Shown here piece after piece: positions 1 through 8,835 of a stretch of 64,000 bases of DNA; position 1 is the first letter of the stretch, and each line of letters begins with the position of its first letter. The position numbers and the translations under genes were made by a program. Below the pieces are notes generated by a model. The model ran no database searches and had not been told where the DNA came from. It saw only the letters and a program-made list of their open reading frames with translations. The DNA lies in assembly GCF_014284275.1 (NCBI RefSeq), contig NZ_JACOFU010000001.1:806001-870000 (forward strand), read 5' to 3'. This DNA is from Affinundibacterium amnicola (GTDB taxonomy: Bacteria > Pseudomonadota > Gammaproteobacteria > Burkholderiales > Burkholderiaceae_D).

Positions 1-1
1 G

Positions 2-91
2 GAGCGGGGACATACTGACTCTGATGAAGACTCTTCTCAAGAATCTGCACGTGATACGGAATCTGTAACAGATCAAACTCCCACGGAGTAA
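2..91 (+). CDS. 3' end of an unidentified CDS (partial, acidic tail)
   Basis: An open frame runs from the left window edge to a TAA at 89-91; the other two forward frames hit stops. The 29 visible residues are rich in Asp, Glu, Ser and Thr and look like a disordered, acidic C-terminal tail. The product cannot be named from this piece. A perfect 12-bp stem-loop lies 55 bases downstream and could end the transcript, which supports a real gene ending here. Frame openness over such a short stretch is weak evidence alone. Confidence 0.5.
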   Translation, partial: ERGHTDSDEDSSQESARDTESVTDQTPTE

Positions 92-145
92 GTTTTAAAT
101 CCGCAGCCATCTGCTGAAACTTACCGCACCATGAGGTTGCAAACC

Positions 146-180
146 AAAGGATTTGTATGCATTACAAATCCTTTCTCTCT
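146..180. terminator. Stem-loop between convergent genes
   Basis: AAAGGATTTGTA (146-157) and TACAAATCCTTT (163-174) form a perfect 12-bp stem with a 5-base loop. On + it is followed by a pyrimidine run (CTCTCT) rather than a clean T-tract. It sits between the partial + gene ending at 91 and the - gene ending at 203, so it may terminate both. Confidence 0.6.
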
Positions 181-202
181 AAAAGAATAAGCAATAACCC
201 GA

Positions 203-784
203 CTACTTCAAATAGGCTTCAGGCAGAGGAAGTTGAGGTCTTTCGGCTTCAAATAATAAAGAAATAATCCACCAGCGAGTTCCATCGTGCATTAATTGCA
301 CACTATTGATACCTCGCTGTATTGATTTATTTTTTTCCGTATTTGTTTCGTAGGTGGTGAACACATGTGCAAGTTCACCCCATTGTTCTGTTTTTCGACT
401 GAGTTCTTTTTCGCGAAAACCAGTTTCAATTAAAATCGGGCCGGAATTTGCGATGTAGTCACTGACACTCATGATTCGAAGACCAAAATCCTTCGAGTCT
501 CGCTTTGGGCCGATGGCCATAATCCTAGCCTCAGGTACAAACAGCGAGCGCATTCGATTCCAATCGCGTGCCTGACCAATTCCACCAGAAATAACATCAT
601 AAAGCGCGGCAACAATCCCATCAATTGATTGCACATCAAGGCTACGTGCGGCAGGGGTCGAGACCAAGACCGGCGAAGTCTGCTGCAACATAGCGGGCTT
701 TTCAGTCGCATGCACTGGCGCACTACAAATCAATGCAAAGTTCAGGAATAATCCTGTGAAAACGAAATAAGGATTTACATTCAT
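203..784 (-). CDS. Exported NTF2-like (SnoaL-type) fold protein
   Basis: A protein of 193 residues. Residues 1-26 form a signal peptide ending ...VHATE, so the product is probably periplasmic. The rest reads like an NTF2-like/SnoaL family domain: an N-terminal helix (IVAALYDVISG), the DW-x-RMRSLF segment with a following acidic/basic strand, a central G-x-GFREKEL segment, the AHVFTTYET strand and a C-terminal strand with RWWIISLLF. The family includes enzymes and ligand binders, so substrate and activity cannot be read. It is convergent with the partial gene to its left and lies 265 bases beyond the 3' end of apbE on the same strand, so it probably has its own promoter. Its link to the nos cluster is only by position. 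Confidence 0.7.
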   Translation of the reverse strand: MNVNPYFVFTGLFLNFALICSAPVHATEKPAMLQQTSPVLVSTPAARSLDVQSIDGIVAALYDVISGGIGQARDWNRMRSLFVPEARIMAIGPKRDSKDFGLRIMSVSDYIANSGPILIETGFREKELSRKTEQWGELAHVFTTYETNTEKNKSIQRGINSVQLMHDGTRWWIISLLFEAERPQLPLPEAYLK

Positions 785-934
785 TTCAGCTCCGTTTTTT
801 TAGTAGTTTAGAGAGCTTAGTTTGAACCCATGCTGTGAATAAAGTTCATCGACCAAATATCCCAATATGCGCAACAGGAAAATAAACGCGATTTTTTCGC
901 ATAATTTATATTATGTCAAATTAAGGATGGCAAA

Positions 935-1084
935 ATGAAACAGCAAGCACATTCGAAAAGTTCTCGTGAATGCGGTCAGTATTCTGCTCTCGAGTTAGTC
1001 GCCTCAAGTGTAGCTCTGCGGAATGTCAAACAAAGCTCAAACGTCAGCTTAGCTACGTACCAAGCGACGCGCCATTCCAGATGA
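935..1084 (+). CDS. Possible small ORF overlapping the apbE 3' end
   Basis: A 49-codon frame (start MKQQAHSKSS, end ATRHSR) has AAGGA at 923-927, seven bases before its ATG, and an AT-rich stretch further upstream (TTATATTATG near 905-915). It runs against apbE and overlaps its last 36 bases. The product is Ser/Gln-rich with no recognised motif or membrane segment. A good ribosome site favours translation, but overlap with a real gene and lack of recognisable homology argue against it. Confidence 0.25.
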   Translation: MKQQAHSKSSRECGQYSALELVASSVALRNVKQSSNVSLATYQATRHSR

Positions 1085-2080
1085 TGTCCAGAGTTGATTG
1101 TTGGCATCGACGATCAATGCATCTACATCGCTCATCTGCTGAAGTCTGGTGCGACCAGATTGTGCGCCGGCCACCATAATGGCAGCCCCCAGGCCATTAA
1201 TCGCTTCGAGTTTATCGCTAATTAATGTCACGCCATGCGGGCCTTTGGTCGGGTAACCTGTTTTGGGATCTAGTATGTGATGCAAGCGTTGTCCCTCGTG
1301 CATGACATATCGTTCGTAGTCGCCTGACGAAGCAACAAAACCTTTGTTCAATGCCACCACGCCGAGTAATTGATCAGGTTGACGCGGATCACGCAAACCA
1401 ACCCGCCAATCTCGTCCATTCAGTTGGCCGTTCACCAGCACATCTCCACCACCATTGATCATGACATTGACCACACCATGTGCTAAAAGTTGACGCATGC
1501 CCGCCTGCATAATCGGTAATTTGGCGATACCTCCCAAATCGAGCCGCATACCTCGTTGACTAAGGAAAGCAGTGCTTTGACGAGCATTAAGAATTAAGCC
1601 CTTAGCGCCAATTAGCGGCAATTGTGCCGCAATTTGCTGAGCACTGGCGATAGAAGGAGACGCTGCATCAAAGTTCCAATCACGTAAGGCACCGACGGTA
1701 ACGTCAAAGGCTCCCTTACTCATTTTCGTGACACGCTGTGCCATCTCAAGTACTTCCAATAATTCAGCCGATACCTGCACCGCTTGCAAGCCTGCAGCCA
1801 AATTAATGGCGTTAAGCTCGCTATCACTGCGGTAGCGGCTCATCATATCAGCGAGCCGTGCCATTTCGCTCAAAGCTGCACCCGCTGCAGTGTTCATCAA
1901 ACTTGCATCTGCACCTTGCAAAGTCAAGTGAAGGCGGGTGCCCATCATTGTTTTGGAAAATTGGTGTATATCAGATTTTGCCTGCACCGGAGCAATCAAC
2001 AAACCACAAGCAAACAAAGGAAGACCGATCGCCAGTTGGCGGCGTTTAGGCGATGCTAGTTTGGCAGATAAAGTAGTCAT
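1049..2080 (-). CDS. apbE: FAD:protein FMN transferase (ApbE family, NosX-like)
   Basis: A protein of 343 residues. It starts with a basic RR-containing signal sequence (SPKRRQLAIGLPL...APVQA), so the enzyme is exported. ApbE hallmarks are visible: MMGTRLHLTL near the N-terminus, YRSDSELNAIN, GAFDVTVGALRDWNF, LDLGGIAKL, VMINGGGDVLVNG, HHILDPKTGYPT and the C-terminal TLISDKLEAINGLGAAIMV. The family moves FMN from FAD to a threonine in client proteins. NosR, encoded nearby, carries such a target motif (SGAT, Thr183), and ApbE-type proteins in nos clusters are called NosX, so NosR is the likely client (inference). It is 144 bases downstream of the cytochrome gene on the same strand, so the two may be cotranscribed. 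Confidence 0.93.
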   Translation of the reverse strand: MTTLSAKLASPKRRQLAIGLPLFACGLLIAPVQAKSDIHQFSKTMMGTRLHLTLQGADASLMNTAAGAALSEMARLADMMSRYRSDSELNAINLAAGLQAVQVSAELLEVLEMAQRVTKMSKGAFDVTVGALRDWNFDAASPSIASAQQIAAQLPLIGAKGLILNARQSTAFLSQRGMRLDLGGIAKLPIMQAGMRQLLAHGVVNVMINGGGDVLVNGQLNGRDWRVGLRDPRQPDQLLGVVALNKGFVASSGDYERYVMHEGQRLHHILDPKTGYPTKGPHGVTLISDKLEAINGLGAAIMVAGAQSGRTRLQQMSDVDALIVDANNQLWTSSGMARRLVRS

Positions 2081-2224
2081 GAATTGAAATCTTCTTCACA
2101 AAGAGGGCAAACTTCTCACAAAACTATATCAGTTATGTGCGCTGACTCAAGCTAGGTGTGCAGCAAATGTTCACCACACACAACATGCATAAATCCAAAA
2201 TTATGTCGTTTAATTCAACAGAGA

Positions 2225-2620
2225 TCAGCGAGACTGGGCAACCATATAGTCAACCGTTGCTTTCACATCGTCATCACTCAAATTTGCCGCCCCTCCGCGC
2301 GCAGGCATCTGCCCTTTCGCACCGGTATATCCTTCTAAAGCATGCTTATACAAGACATCGATTCCCTGCGCAATGCGTGGTGTCCAGTCAGCCTTATCGC
2401 CTGGTTTTGGCGCACCAGCTACATTGGCCGCATGGCACATTGAGCAGGTTTTTCCATAAGTCGTTTTACCAATCACATTTTCTGCAGCAGCTGGCGCAGC
2501 GGCAACCACTGCGGCGCTAGCGGAAGCAACTGGCACTTCTGCTTCTTTTTTATTGCAGCCGCTGACTAAAGCCAGACTTGCCAGAGTGAGTGCACTCAAC
2601 AATTGAGTAGATAATTTCAT
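2225..2620 (-). CDS. Lipoprotein c-type cytochrome (c5-like)
   Basis: I place the start at 2620 (MKLSTQLLSA), where AAGGA precedes the ATG; a longer frame upstream has no signal sequence sense. The 131-residue product has a lipobox (LVSGC), an Ala-rich linker and one class I haem site CSMCH with GQMP downstream supplying the axial Met. This resembles cytochrome c5. It should be a periplasm-facing lipoprotein. It is divergent from nosZ and shares the intergenic region with the FNR-type box, so a role as electron carrier to NosZ is a reasonable inference. It could also serve another oxidase or reductase. Confidence 0.88.
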   Translation of the reverse strand: MKLSTQLLSALTLASLALVSGCNKKEAEVPVASASAAVVAAAPAAAENVIGKTTYGKTCSMCHAANVAGAPKPGDKADWTPRIAQGIDVLYKHALEGYTGAKGQMPARGGAANLSDDDVKATVDYMVAQSR

Positions 2621-2788
2621 GTTTTTCCTTGAATGAGTAAGGTATAAAAAACCAGAGACGAAAGACAGAAGATTGGCGACACGCATGGATATGATTATAT
2701 TCAATAACATTCGACAAAAATCGTCCCGCCTATTGTAAGTTGCGCTAAAACAAACATGCGTCACAAACAATTACTCCACCTTTTTTTC

Positions 2789-2802
2789 TTGACCAGCATC
2801 AA
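2789..2802. promoter_or_regulatory. FNR/DNR-type operator upstream of nosZ
   Basis: The sequence TTGACCAGCATCAA fits the TTGAT-N4-ATCAA consensus with one mismatch. A candidate -10 (TATAGA, 2828-2833) puts the transcription start near 2840, with the box centred about 44 bases upstream, close to the class II activator position. The site is between divergent genes, so it could also act on the cytochrome gene. Whether the binding protein is FNR or a NO-sensing DNR/NnrR cannot be told from the site. Confidence 0.75.
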
Positions 2803-2827
2803 TTTAATTTTCAAGAAAACCTTGCAC

Positions 2828-2833
2828 TATAGA
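2828..2833 (+). promoter_or_regulatory. Candidate -10 element of nosZ
   Basis: TATAGA lies 72 bases before the nosZ ATG and in the right place relative to the FNR-type box. There is no good -35 hexamer, as expected for an activator-dependent promoter. A ribosome site (AAGGA) follows at 2888-2892. Confidence 0.45.
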
Positions 2834-2899
2834 AACCGTTGTCATATCTAGCATCCATCTAGTATCTATTAACCACGGCCAGCCAATAAGGATCACATC

Positions 2900-4819
2900 A
2901 TGAGTCAAGACAAAATCAAAGAAACCGAAGCACCTGCTTTAGGTCGTCGCAGATTTCTCAATACCGCCGCCATCGCAAGCATAGGAACATTGGTCGCATG
3001 TAACGAAAAACCTGGTACAGCGGGGGCGATCCCCTCTGCTTCCGCCTCAGCTGGTGGCAGTCATGCGAGTAGCAATGCATCACATTTAAAACCTGGCGAA
3101 CTAGACACTTATTACGGTCTGTGGAGTGGCGGCCATACCGGTGACATGCGCGTATTGGGTCTTCCTTCTGGTCGCGAGATTCACCGTATTCCTTGCTTCG
3201 TACCGGATGCGTTGGTTGGTTGGGGTGTCACCAACGAATCTAAAAAGATCATGGGTACTAAAGCTGACGGTAGCCTAAAGTACACCGTAGCAGATACGCA
3301 CCATACTCACGCTTCCTACAAAGACGGAAACTACGATGGACGTTATGCTTGGATCAATGACAAGATCAATAGCCGTATCGCGCGTATTCGCCTTGATTAC
3401 TTCGTCTGCGACAAAATCACACAATTGCCGAATGTTCAGGGTTTTCACGGTATTTTCCCAGACAAGCGTGATCCGGTTGATGAGAAAATCAACTACACAA
3501 CCCGTGTTTTCTGCGGAGGTGAATTTGCGACTCCTTTGCCAAATGCAGGTAGCGCAGACAGTAGCAAATATCGCTCTATGTTTAGCTGCGTCGATGCCGA
3601 AACGATGGAAGTGCGCTGGCAAGTGCTGATCGACGGCAATTGCGATTTGGTAGCCACTTCCTACGACGGAAAATTAGCCGCGACCAATCAGTACAACACG
3701 GAAATGGGCGCGCACTATGAAGACATGATGTCGTCCGAACGTGATGCCTGCTTGTTCTATAACGTGGCGCGTATTGAAGCCGCGGTCAAAGCAGGCAAAT
3801 TCAAAACCATTGGTGACTCCAAAGTACCCGTAGTGGATGGCACGCACGAAGCCAACAAAGATCCAAAAACCGCCCTCACCGCTTATGTGTCCGTGCCAAA
3901 AAATCCGCATGGTGTTAACGCGAGTCCAGATGGAAAATATTTCATTTGTGCGGGCAAGCTCTCCCCTACTGGCTCGGTCATTGATCTATCCAAAGTGTTG
4001 GACTGGTTTGACGGCAAATTAGAAAAATTAGATGCTGCAATTGTGGCTGAAGTTGAACTCGGTCTGGGTCCTTTGCACACCGCCTTTGATGGTCGTGGTA
4101 ATGCGTTCACGACTTTGTTCCTAGACAGCCAAGTAGTGAAGTGGAATGTCGAAGCAGCGATCAAGTTCCACGCTGGCGATAAGACTGCAAAATATGTCGT
4201 GGATCGCCTCGATGTCCAGTATCAACCAGGCCACTTGAATGCATCGCAATCCGAAACCAAAGCGGCTGATGGCAAATACCTTGCAGTTGGTTGCAAATTC
4301 TCCAAAGATCGCTTCTTGCCAGTAGGTCCTTTGCATCCAGAAAATGAACAAATGATCGACATCTCTGGTGAAAAAATGGTCTTGATGGCAGATCACCCAG
4401 TACGTGGCGAGCCACATGATTTCATCATCTTCAAACGCGATCTGGTTCGTCCAAAACAAGTTTATGATTTGAACGACTTCCCAAATGCAATTAAAGATCC
4501 AAAAGAATCTGGTGTGGTACGTAACGGCAAAAAAGTGACCGTCAAAATGACATCACAGGCCCCAGCATTTAGCCTGCGTGAATTCACCGTTAAGAAAGGT
4601 GATGAAGTCACTTTGATTTTGACCAATTTGGACAAGATCGAGGATTTGACACACGGCTTCGCTATTCCCAACCACAACGTCAATTTCATTGTCAATCCAC
4701 AAGAAACTGCCTCTGTCACGTTCATCGCTGGCAATCCAGGCGTGTACTGGTGTTATTGCACACATTTCTGCCACGCTTTGCATTTAGAGATGCGCACTCG
4801 CATGATCGTGGAAGCCTAA
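2900..4819 (+). CDS. nosZ: Nitrous-oxide reductase NosZ (Tat-exported, clade I type)
   Basis: A periplasmic copper enzyme of 639 residues that reduces N2O to N2. The N-terminus has a twin-arginine signal (LGRRRFLNTAA). The seven-bladed domain has the CuZ histidine region DTHHTH (residues 132-137) followed by the conserved NDKINSRIARIRLD. The C-terminal cupredoxin domain has the CuA signature CTHFCHALHLEM, with Cys620, Cys624, His628 and Met631, and the LTHGF histidine before it. At the position where the Pseudomonas stutzeri enzyme has a Trp that binds CuA through its backbone carbonyl, this one has His622, which should be tolerated. Tat export and overall similarity point to clade I. nosZ comes first here, before nosR. 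Confidence 0.98.
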   Translation: MSQDKIKETEAPALGRRRFLNTAAIASIGTLVACNEKPGTAGAIPSASASAGGSHASSNASHLKPGELDTYYGLWSGGHTGDMRVLGLPSGREIHRIPCFVPDALVGWGVTNESKKIMGTKADGSLKYTVADTHHTHASYKDGNYDGRYAWINDKINSRIARIRLDYFVCDKITQLPNVQGFHGIFPDKRDPVDEKINYTTRVFCGGEFATPLPNAGSADSSKYRSMFSCVDAETMEVRWQVLIDGNCDLVATSYDGKLAATNQYNTEMGAHYEDMMSSERDACLFYNVARIEAAVKAGKFKTIGDSKVPVVDGTHEANKDPKTALTAYVSVPKNPHGVNASPDGKYFICAGKLSPTGSVIDLSKVLDWFDGKLEKLDAAIVAEVELGLGPLHTAFDGRGNAFTTLFLDSQVVKWNVEAAIKFHAGDKTAKYVVDRLDVQYQPGHLNASQSETKAADGKYLAVGCKFSKDRFLPVGPLHPENEQMIDISGEKMVLMADHPVRGEPHDFIIFKRDLVRPKQVYDLNDFPNAIKDPKESGVVRNGKKVTVKMTSQAPAFSLREFTVKKGDEVTLILTNLDKIEDLTHGFAIPNHNVNFIVNPQETASVTFIAGNPGVYWCYCTHFCHALHLEMRTRMIVEA

Positions 4820-4924
4820 CCCGGTAGTTGCAGCTCCGGTGGCGTCTGGATTTTTTCTGGGCGTCACCATCCCAGTGATGGCATTTTGAAATGTCTCGCC
4901 AAGTAGGAATAAGTAGGAATAAAA

Positions 4925-7567
4925 ATGCCTTTCATGCGTAAAAACTTGGCGGCCAGTGTAGTGTTCTACCTGGTCGCATTTTTTCTGTTACTGCTAAGCT
5001 GCATCGCCAATCCGGCGCGTGCACGATCGAGCGCGTATGAAGCAGCGCTACCTGCAGAACTTAAAACAGCCAAAAACATGTGCGCATTAGTCGCTTGCAC
5101 GGAAGTTTTTCCTGGTGCAAAAAGCTTTTCAGAACGCATGGGACAACCGCCTTATGTTGAGGCCTATGGCGCCCCCATCGCTGGCAAAAAAAACTTACTT
5201 GGTTATGTCATGCTCTCAACCGACATTACCGACACCCCAGCCTATTCTGGCAAACCTGTCGTGACACTGATGGGCATGGATCTCAAAGGCCGTTTCGTTG
5301 GGATCAAAGTGCTCAAACACTCTGAACCGATTCTTTTGCTGGGCATCCCCGAATCGGCTCTGCTCAATTTCAATAAGCAATATCTTGGTAAATCGGTCAC
5401 CGATAAAATTGAAGTAGGTCAATCCCGCCCTGACGAAGGAGTGTTGGGTGTGGACGCCATCTCTGGCGCGACCGTCACCGTCATCGTGCAGAACCAGGTC
5501 ATGATGACTTCTGGCATGGCGATCGCCAGACAGACTGGTATCGTCGCACCGACTGTCCGTGAAGCAGCCAAATACCTAGTCACTGGCCGCCGTCTGACAT
5601 GGGCTGAGTTAGTCAAGCAAGGTAGTGTACAACGCCTGCTAGTTAAACCAGAACAAGTGGGCTTAGAAAAAAATGTCGTACCTTTTATCGAACTTTGGTT
5701 TGGTGATCTGAATCACCCAGATGTAGGCATCAGCCTGTTAGGGGAAAACAGTTTTAATAATTTACGTTCTCAGCTAAAGCCCGACGAACACGCGCTGTTC
5801 ATCATCCGCACCGATGGCATAGAATCCTTCAAAGGCTCAGGATTTGTGCGTGGTGGCATGTACGACCGAATACAAGTAAAACAAGATGCAGACTCCTATA
5901 CCTTCCGCGATCTCGATTATCTCAATCTGTATGGCATCGTCGCCGATGGCGCGCCGACTTACAACGAATCCGCCATTTTCATCATTCGCTCCAAAGCGTT
6001 TTCAAATGCCTATCCATGGAAATTGTCTTTCCTCGGCAATCGGGTTGACCGCGCCACGGGCACACGCAGTTTTGCTAGTTTTGATGCTAAATATTGGTTA
6101 GCAGACGCGCTATTACAAGGCGGCAGACCGGTGGTCGAAGAAGCGGCAGCACCCTATGTTCGCATCTGGAAATCACGTGCCATCGAAATTGGCTTATTTT
6201 GTCTTCTGCTAATCGTGGTCAGTATCGCCTACGCCTATAGAGAAAAACTCACGCGTATGTCGACTCACAAAAACAAATGGCCAGTGAATATTTTCAAATA
6301 CAGCGCCTGGATCTTGAGTATCACTTTTGTGGGTTTTGGCGTGATGGCACAACCCTCGATTACGCAAGTGCTGACCTGGTTTCACTCGCTATTATTTCAA
6401 TGGACTTGGTCACTGTTTTTAACCGATCCTTTTATTTTTGTCTTTTGGATTTTCATCATTATTACGGTGTTCCTATTTGGGCGTGGTTTGTTCTGCGGCT
6501 GGATGTGTCCATTTGGATCGATGTCGGAAGCGATCTACAAGGTCGGCGAAAAAATTGGACTTAAACGTTTCCAAACTCATTTACCCCAAGCCGTACATGA
6601 CAAGCTAAAGTGGCTCAAATATGCAATCTTTTTTGGATTACTAGCGGTGTCGATGTTTTCCATGGGTTTAGCGGAAAAACTAGCCGAGGTCGAACCTTTC
6701 AAAACAACTTTCTTAGTCGGCATCACAAATCGTGCTTGGCCTTATGGATTGTTTGTCGCACTCATACTCGGCATCTCTTTATTCATCGAACGGCCTTATT
6801 GCAAATACATTTGCCCGCTGGGAGCCGCCTTAGCTATGCCTAGCACTTTCCGCTGGTTTGGTTTGAAGCGCAAACAAGACTGCAATAGCTGCAAAGCTTG
6901 TGCGGTCGGTTGCGGTTCACTGGCCATTGATAAGGCAGGACGAATTGATCACCGTGAATGTTTGCACTGCTTAGACTGTATGGTGCTGTACACCGACGTC
7001 AAAGGCTGCCCGCCGCTATCTAAAGAACGCAAACGACGCGACCGAGAAGGTTTAGAAATTAAAGCCATAGGCAAAGATGGCTACTTCATCCCCATTTATC
7101 CGATACCAGCAACTCCGGCATCCGAGGCGATCAAAGCTGGCCTCGATCCGCGTATGCCAACTGACCCCGTGAAGCCCACATATAAGACGAACGCCACTGG
7201 ATTGCGCTGGATAATTTTAGAGATTGTCGATCATGTCTGGCCTTGGAATGCGAAATCCTGGTCATCGCAACGCGGCTTGCAAATCGCTGGCGTCGCGCTG
7301 GCGATTGCCGCTAGCCTGGCTTGGATATTAACGGCGATTGGTCAGCTTTCATCCGCCGCGATTATCGCCTGGTGGTTCGGCTGGAGTGTGTATGAAGTAT
7401 TGATCCGTCTATCAGGAAAACGTTATGTCAAGGACGGTCCATGGTGGCAGGACAATTATCGTTACGCCAGTGTGATGGACATGATCAGTTATGTGAGTTT
7501 CAAAAATTTACTCATTGGTGCCGCATTATTTTTATCACTAAAAACGCTAGGCTTACTAATCGTATGA
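4925..7567 (+). CDS. nosR: NosR, membrane flavoprotein/polyferredoxin for N2O reduction
   Basis: A protein of 880 residues. After a signal peptide (to about residue 34) comes a periplasmic FMN-binding domain with DAISGATVT, whose Thr183 is the expected covalent FMN site. Membrane helices lie near residues 417-436 and 460-480, then two CxxxCP motifs (CGWMCP, CKYICP), a ferredoxin region (CNSCKACAVGC and CLHCLDC) and two further C-terminal helices. NosR passes electrons toward NosZ and is also needed for nos expression. It is somewhat long for the family. The start is set by AGGA in a ten-base sequence that occurs twice in tandem (4901-4920). A small stem-loop (CCATC/GATGG) lies in the nosZ-nosR gap. 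The stop overlaps the nosD start. Confidence 0.97.
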   Translation: MPFMRKNLAASVVFYLVAFFLLLLSCIANPARARSSAYEAALPAELKTAKNMCALVACTEVFPGAKSFSERMGQPPYVEAYGAPIAGKKNLLGYVMLSTDITDTPAYSGKPVVTLMGMDLKGRFVGIKVLKHSEPILLLGIPESALLNFNKQYLGKSVTDKIEVGQSRPDEGVLGVDAISGATVTVIVQNQVMMTSGMAIARQTGIVAPTVREAAKYLVTGRRLTWAELVKQGSVQRLLVKPEQVGLEKNVVPFIELWFGDLNHPDVGISLLGENSFNNLRSQLKPDEHALFIIRTDGIESFKGSGFVRGGMYDRIQVKQDADSYTFRDLDYLNLYGIVADGAPTYNESAIFIIRSKAFSNAYPWKLSFLGNRVDRATGTRSFASFDAKYWLADALLQGGRPVVEEAAAPYVRIWKSRAIEIGLFCLLLIVVSIAYAYREKLTRMSTHKNKWPVNIFKYSAWILSITFVGFGVMAQPSITQVLTWFHSLLFQWTWSLFLTDPFIFVFWIFIIITVFLFGRGLFCGWMCPFGSMSEAIYKVGEKIGLKRFQTHLPQAVHDKLKWLKYAIFFGLLAVSMFSMGLAEKLAEVEPFKTTFLVGITNRAWPYGLFVALILGISLFIERPYCKYICPLGAALAMPSTFRWFGLKRKQDCNSCKACAVGCGSLAIDKAGRIDHRECLHCLDCMVLYTDVKGCPPLSKERKRRDREGLEIKAIGKDGYFIPIYPIPATPASEAIKAGLDPRMPTDPVKPTYKTNATGLRWIILEIVDHVWPWNAKSWSSQRGLQIAGVALAIAASLAWILTAIGQLSSAAIIAWWFGWSVYEVLIRLSGKRYVKDGPWWQDNYRYASVMDMISYVSFKNLLIGAALFLSLKTLGLLIV

Positions 7568-8835
7568 TGACAGCGATAAAGGGATTACTACTAGCATGCA
7601 TGATGGCTGTTCCCGCCTTTGGCGACGCAGCGACCATCTTGGTAAAACCAGGTGAGTCACTACAACAGGCGATCGCGAAAGCGCAAGCTGGTGACACGAT
7701 AGAAATCACGCGTGGCCGGTATCAAGGTAATTTTTTAATCGATAAAAAACTGACCTTAAGAGGAATCAATCGTCCCACGATTAGCGGAGAAAATCGTGGC
7801 GATACTATCCGTATCATCGCACCCGACGTGGTTATTGAAGGATTGATAGTACGAGACTCTGGCGACAGTCTGAAAGATCAAAATGCAGGTATCTATATTT
7901 TTCCCGGCGCGCACCGCACCATCGTCAAAAATTGCGACATCACTTACAACCTGTTTGGTCTGTGGATAGAAAAATCCAACGATGTGTTGATAGAAAACAA
8001 TTTGATCACGGGCAAGCGCGAATACAATTCCTCTCAACGTGGAAATGGCGTACAACTCTACAACACCAAAGGCGCGCGCATCATCGGCAACAACATCAGT
8101 TTTGTACGCGATGCACTATATGTCGACGTCTCACATCATGCCATTTTTCGCGGCAACAAATTGCATCATAGCCGTTACGGCAGTCACTACATGAATTCTT
8201 ATTACAACTTATGGGAAGACAACGATAGTTACTTCAATCGGGGTGGTCTGGCATTGATGGAAGTACGTGACCAAGTAGTACGCAATAACCGTACTTGGGG
8301 GAACTCTGATCACGGCATCATGTTGCGCACCATGCAGGATTCGCTAGTTGAAAACAATGTCATTGCAGGCAATAGCCGAGGCTTGTTTATTTACGATGTT
8401 GAGTACGTCAGCATTAAAAATAATCTGGTGGTAGATAATCGCGTCGGTGTGCATCTATCAGCGGGCTCTACCCGCAATCAAGTCGAAGGCAATGATTTCA
8501 TCGGCAATCGTGAACAGATACGATATGTAGGTGCGAAAGACGAAAAATGGGGCGTGCAAAGTGGAAATCACTGGAGCAATTATTTAGGCTGGGATAGAAA
8601 TGCCGATGGTATTGGCGATGTTTCTTACGAGGCCAATGATATGGTTGACCGCTTAAATTGGCGATACCCCAGCACTCAATTATTACTCGCCAGCCCGGCA
8701 GTGCAAGCATTGCGTCTGGTTTCACAACAATTTCCCGTGTTACGTGTACCGAGCGTGGTCGACCCCAAGCCGCGTATGCAACCAACCAATAAGCAATGGA
8801 GGCAATGGCATGGCAAGCACTATCCCGGCCAATAA
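7564..8835 (+). CDS. nosD: NosD, periplasmic copper-site maturation protein
   Basis: The ATG at 7564 overlaps the nosR stop (ATGA), giving a 423-residue product with signal peptide MMTAIKGLLL...AFGDAA; an upstream extension of the frame lacks any signal. The mature part is a right-handed beta-helix of the CASH/NosD type, with repeated N-x-I/L turns such as NNLITG, NNISF, NNVIAG and NNLVVDN. NosD works with NosF and NosY in assembling the CuZ centre of NosZ in the periplasm. Its end overlaps nosF by 26 bases, which suggests translational coupling. Confidence 0.95.
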   Translation: MMTAIKGLLLACMMAVPAFGDAATILVKPGESLQQAIAKAQAGDTIEITRGRYQGNFLIDKKLTLRGINRPTISGENRGDTIRIIAPDVVIEGLIVRDSGDSLKDQNAGIYIFPGAHRTIVKNCDITYNLFGLWIEKSNDVLIENNLITGKREYNSSQRGNGVQLYNTKGARIIGNNISFVRDALYVDVSHHAIFRGNKLHHSRYGSHYMNSYYNLWEDNDSYFNRGGLALMEVRDQVVRNNRTWGNSDHGIMLRTMQDSLVENNVIAGNSRGLFIYDVEYVSIKNNLVVDNRVGVHLSAGSTRNQVEGNDFIGNREQIRYVGAKDEKWGVQSGNHWSNYLGWDRNADGIGDVSYEANDMVDRLNWRYPSTQLLLASPAVQALRLVSQQFPVLRVPSVVDPKPRMQPTNKQWRQWHGKHYPGQ

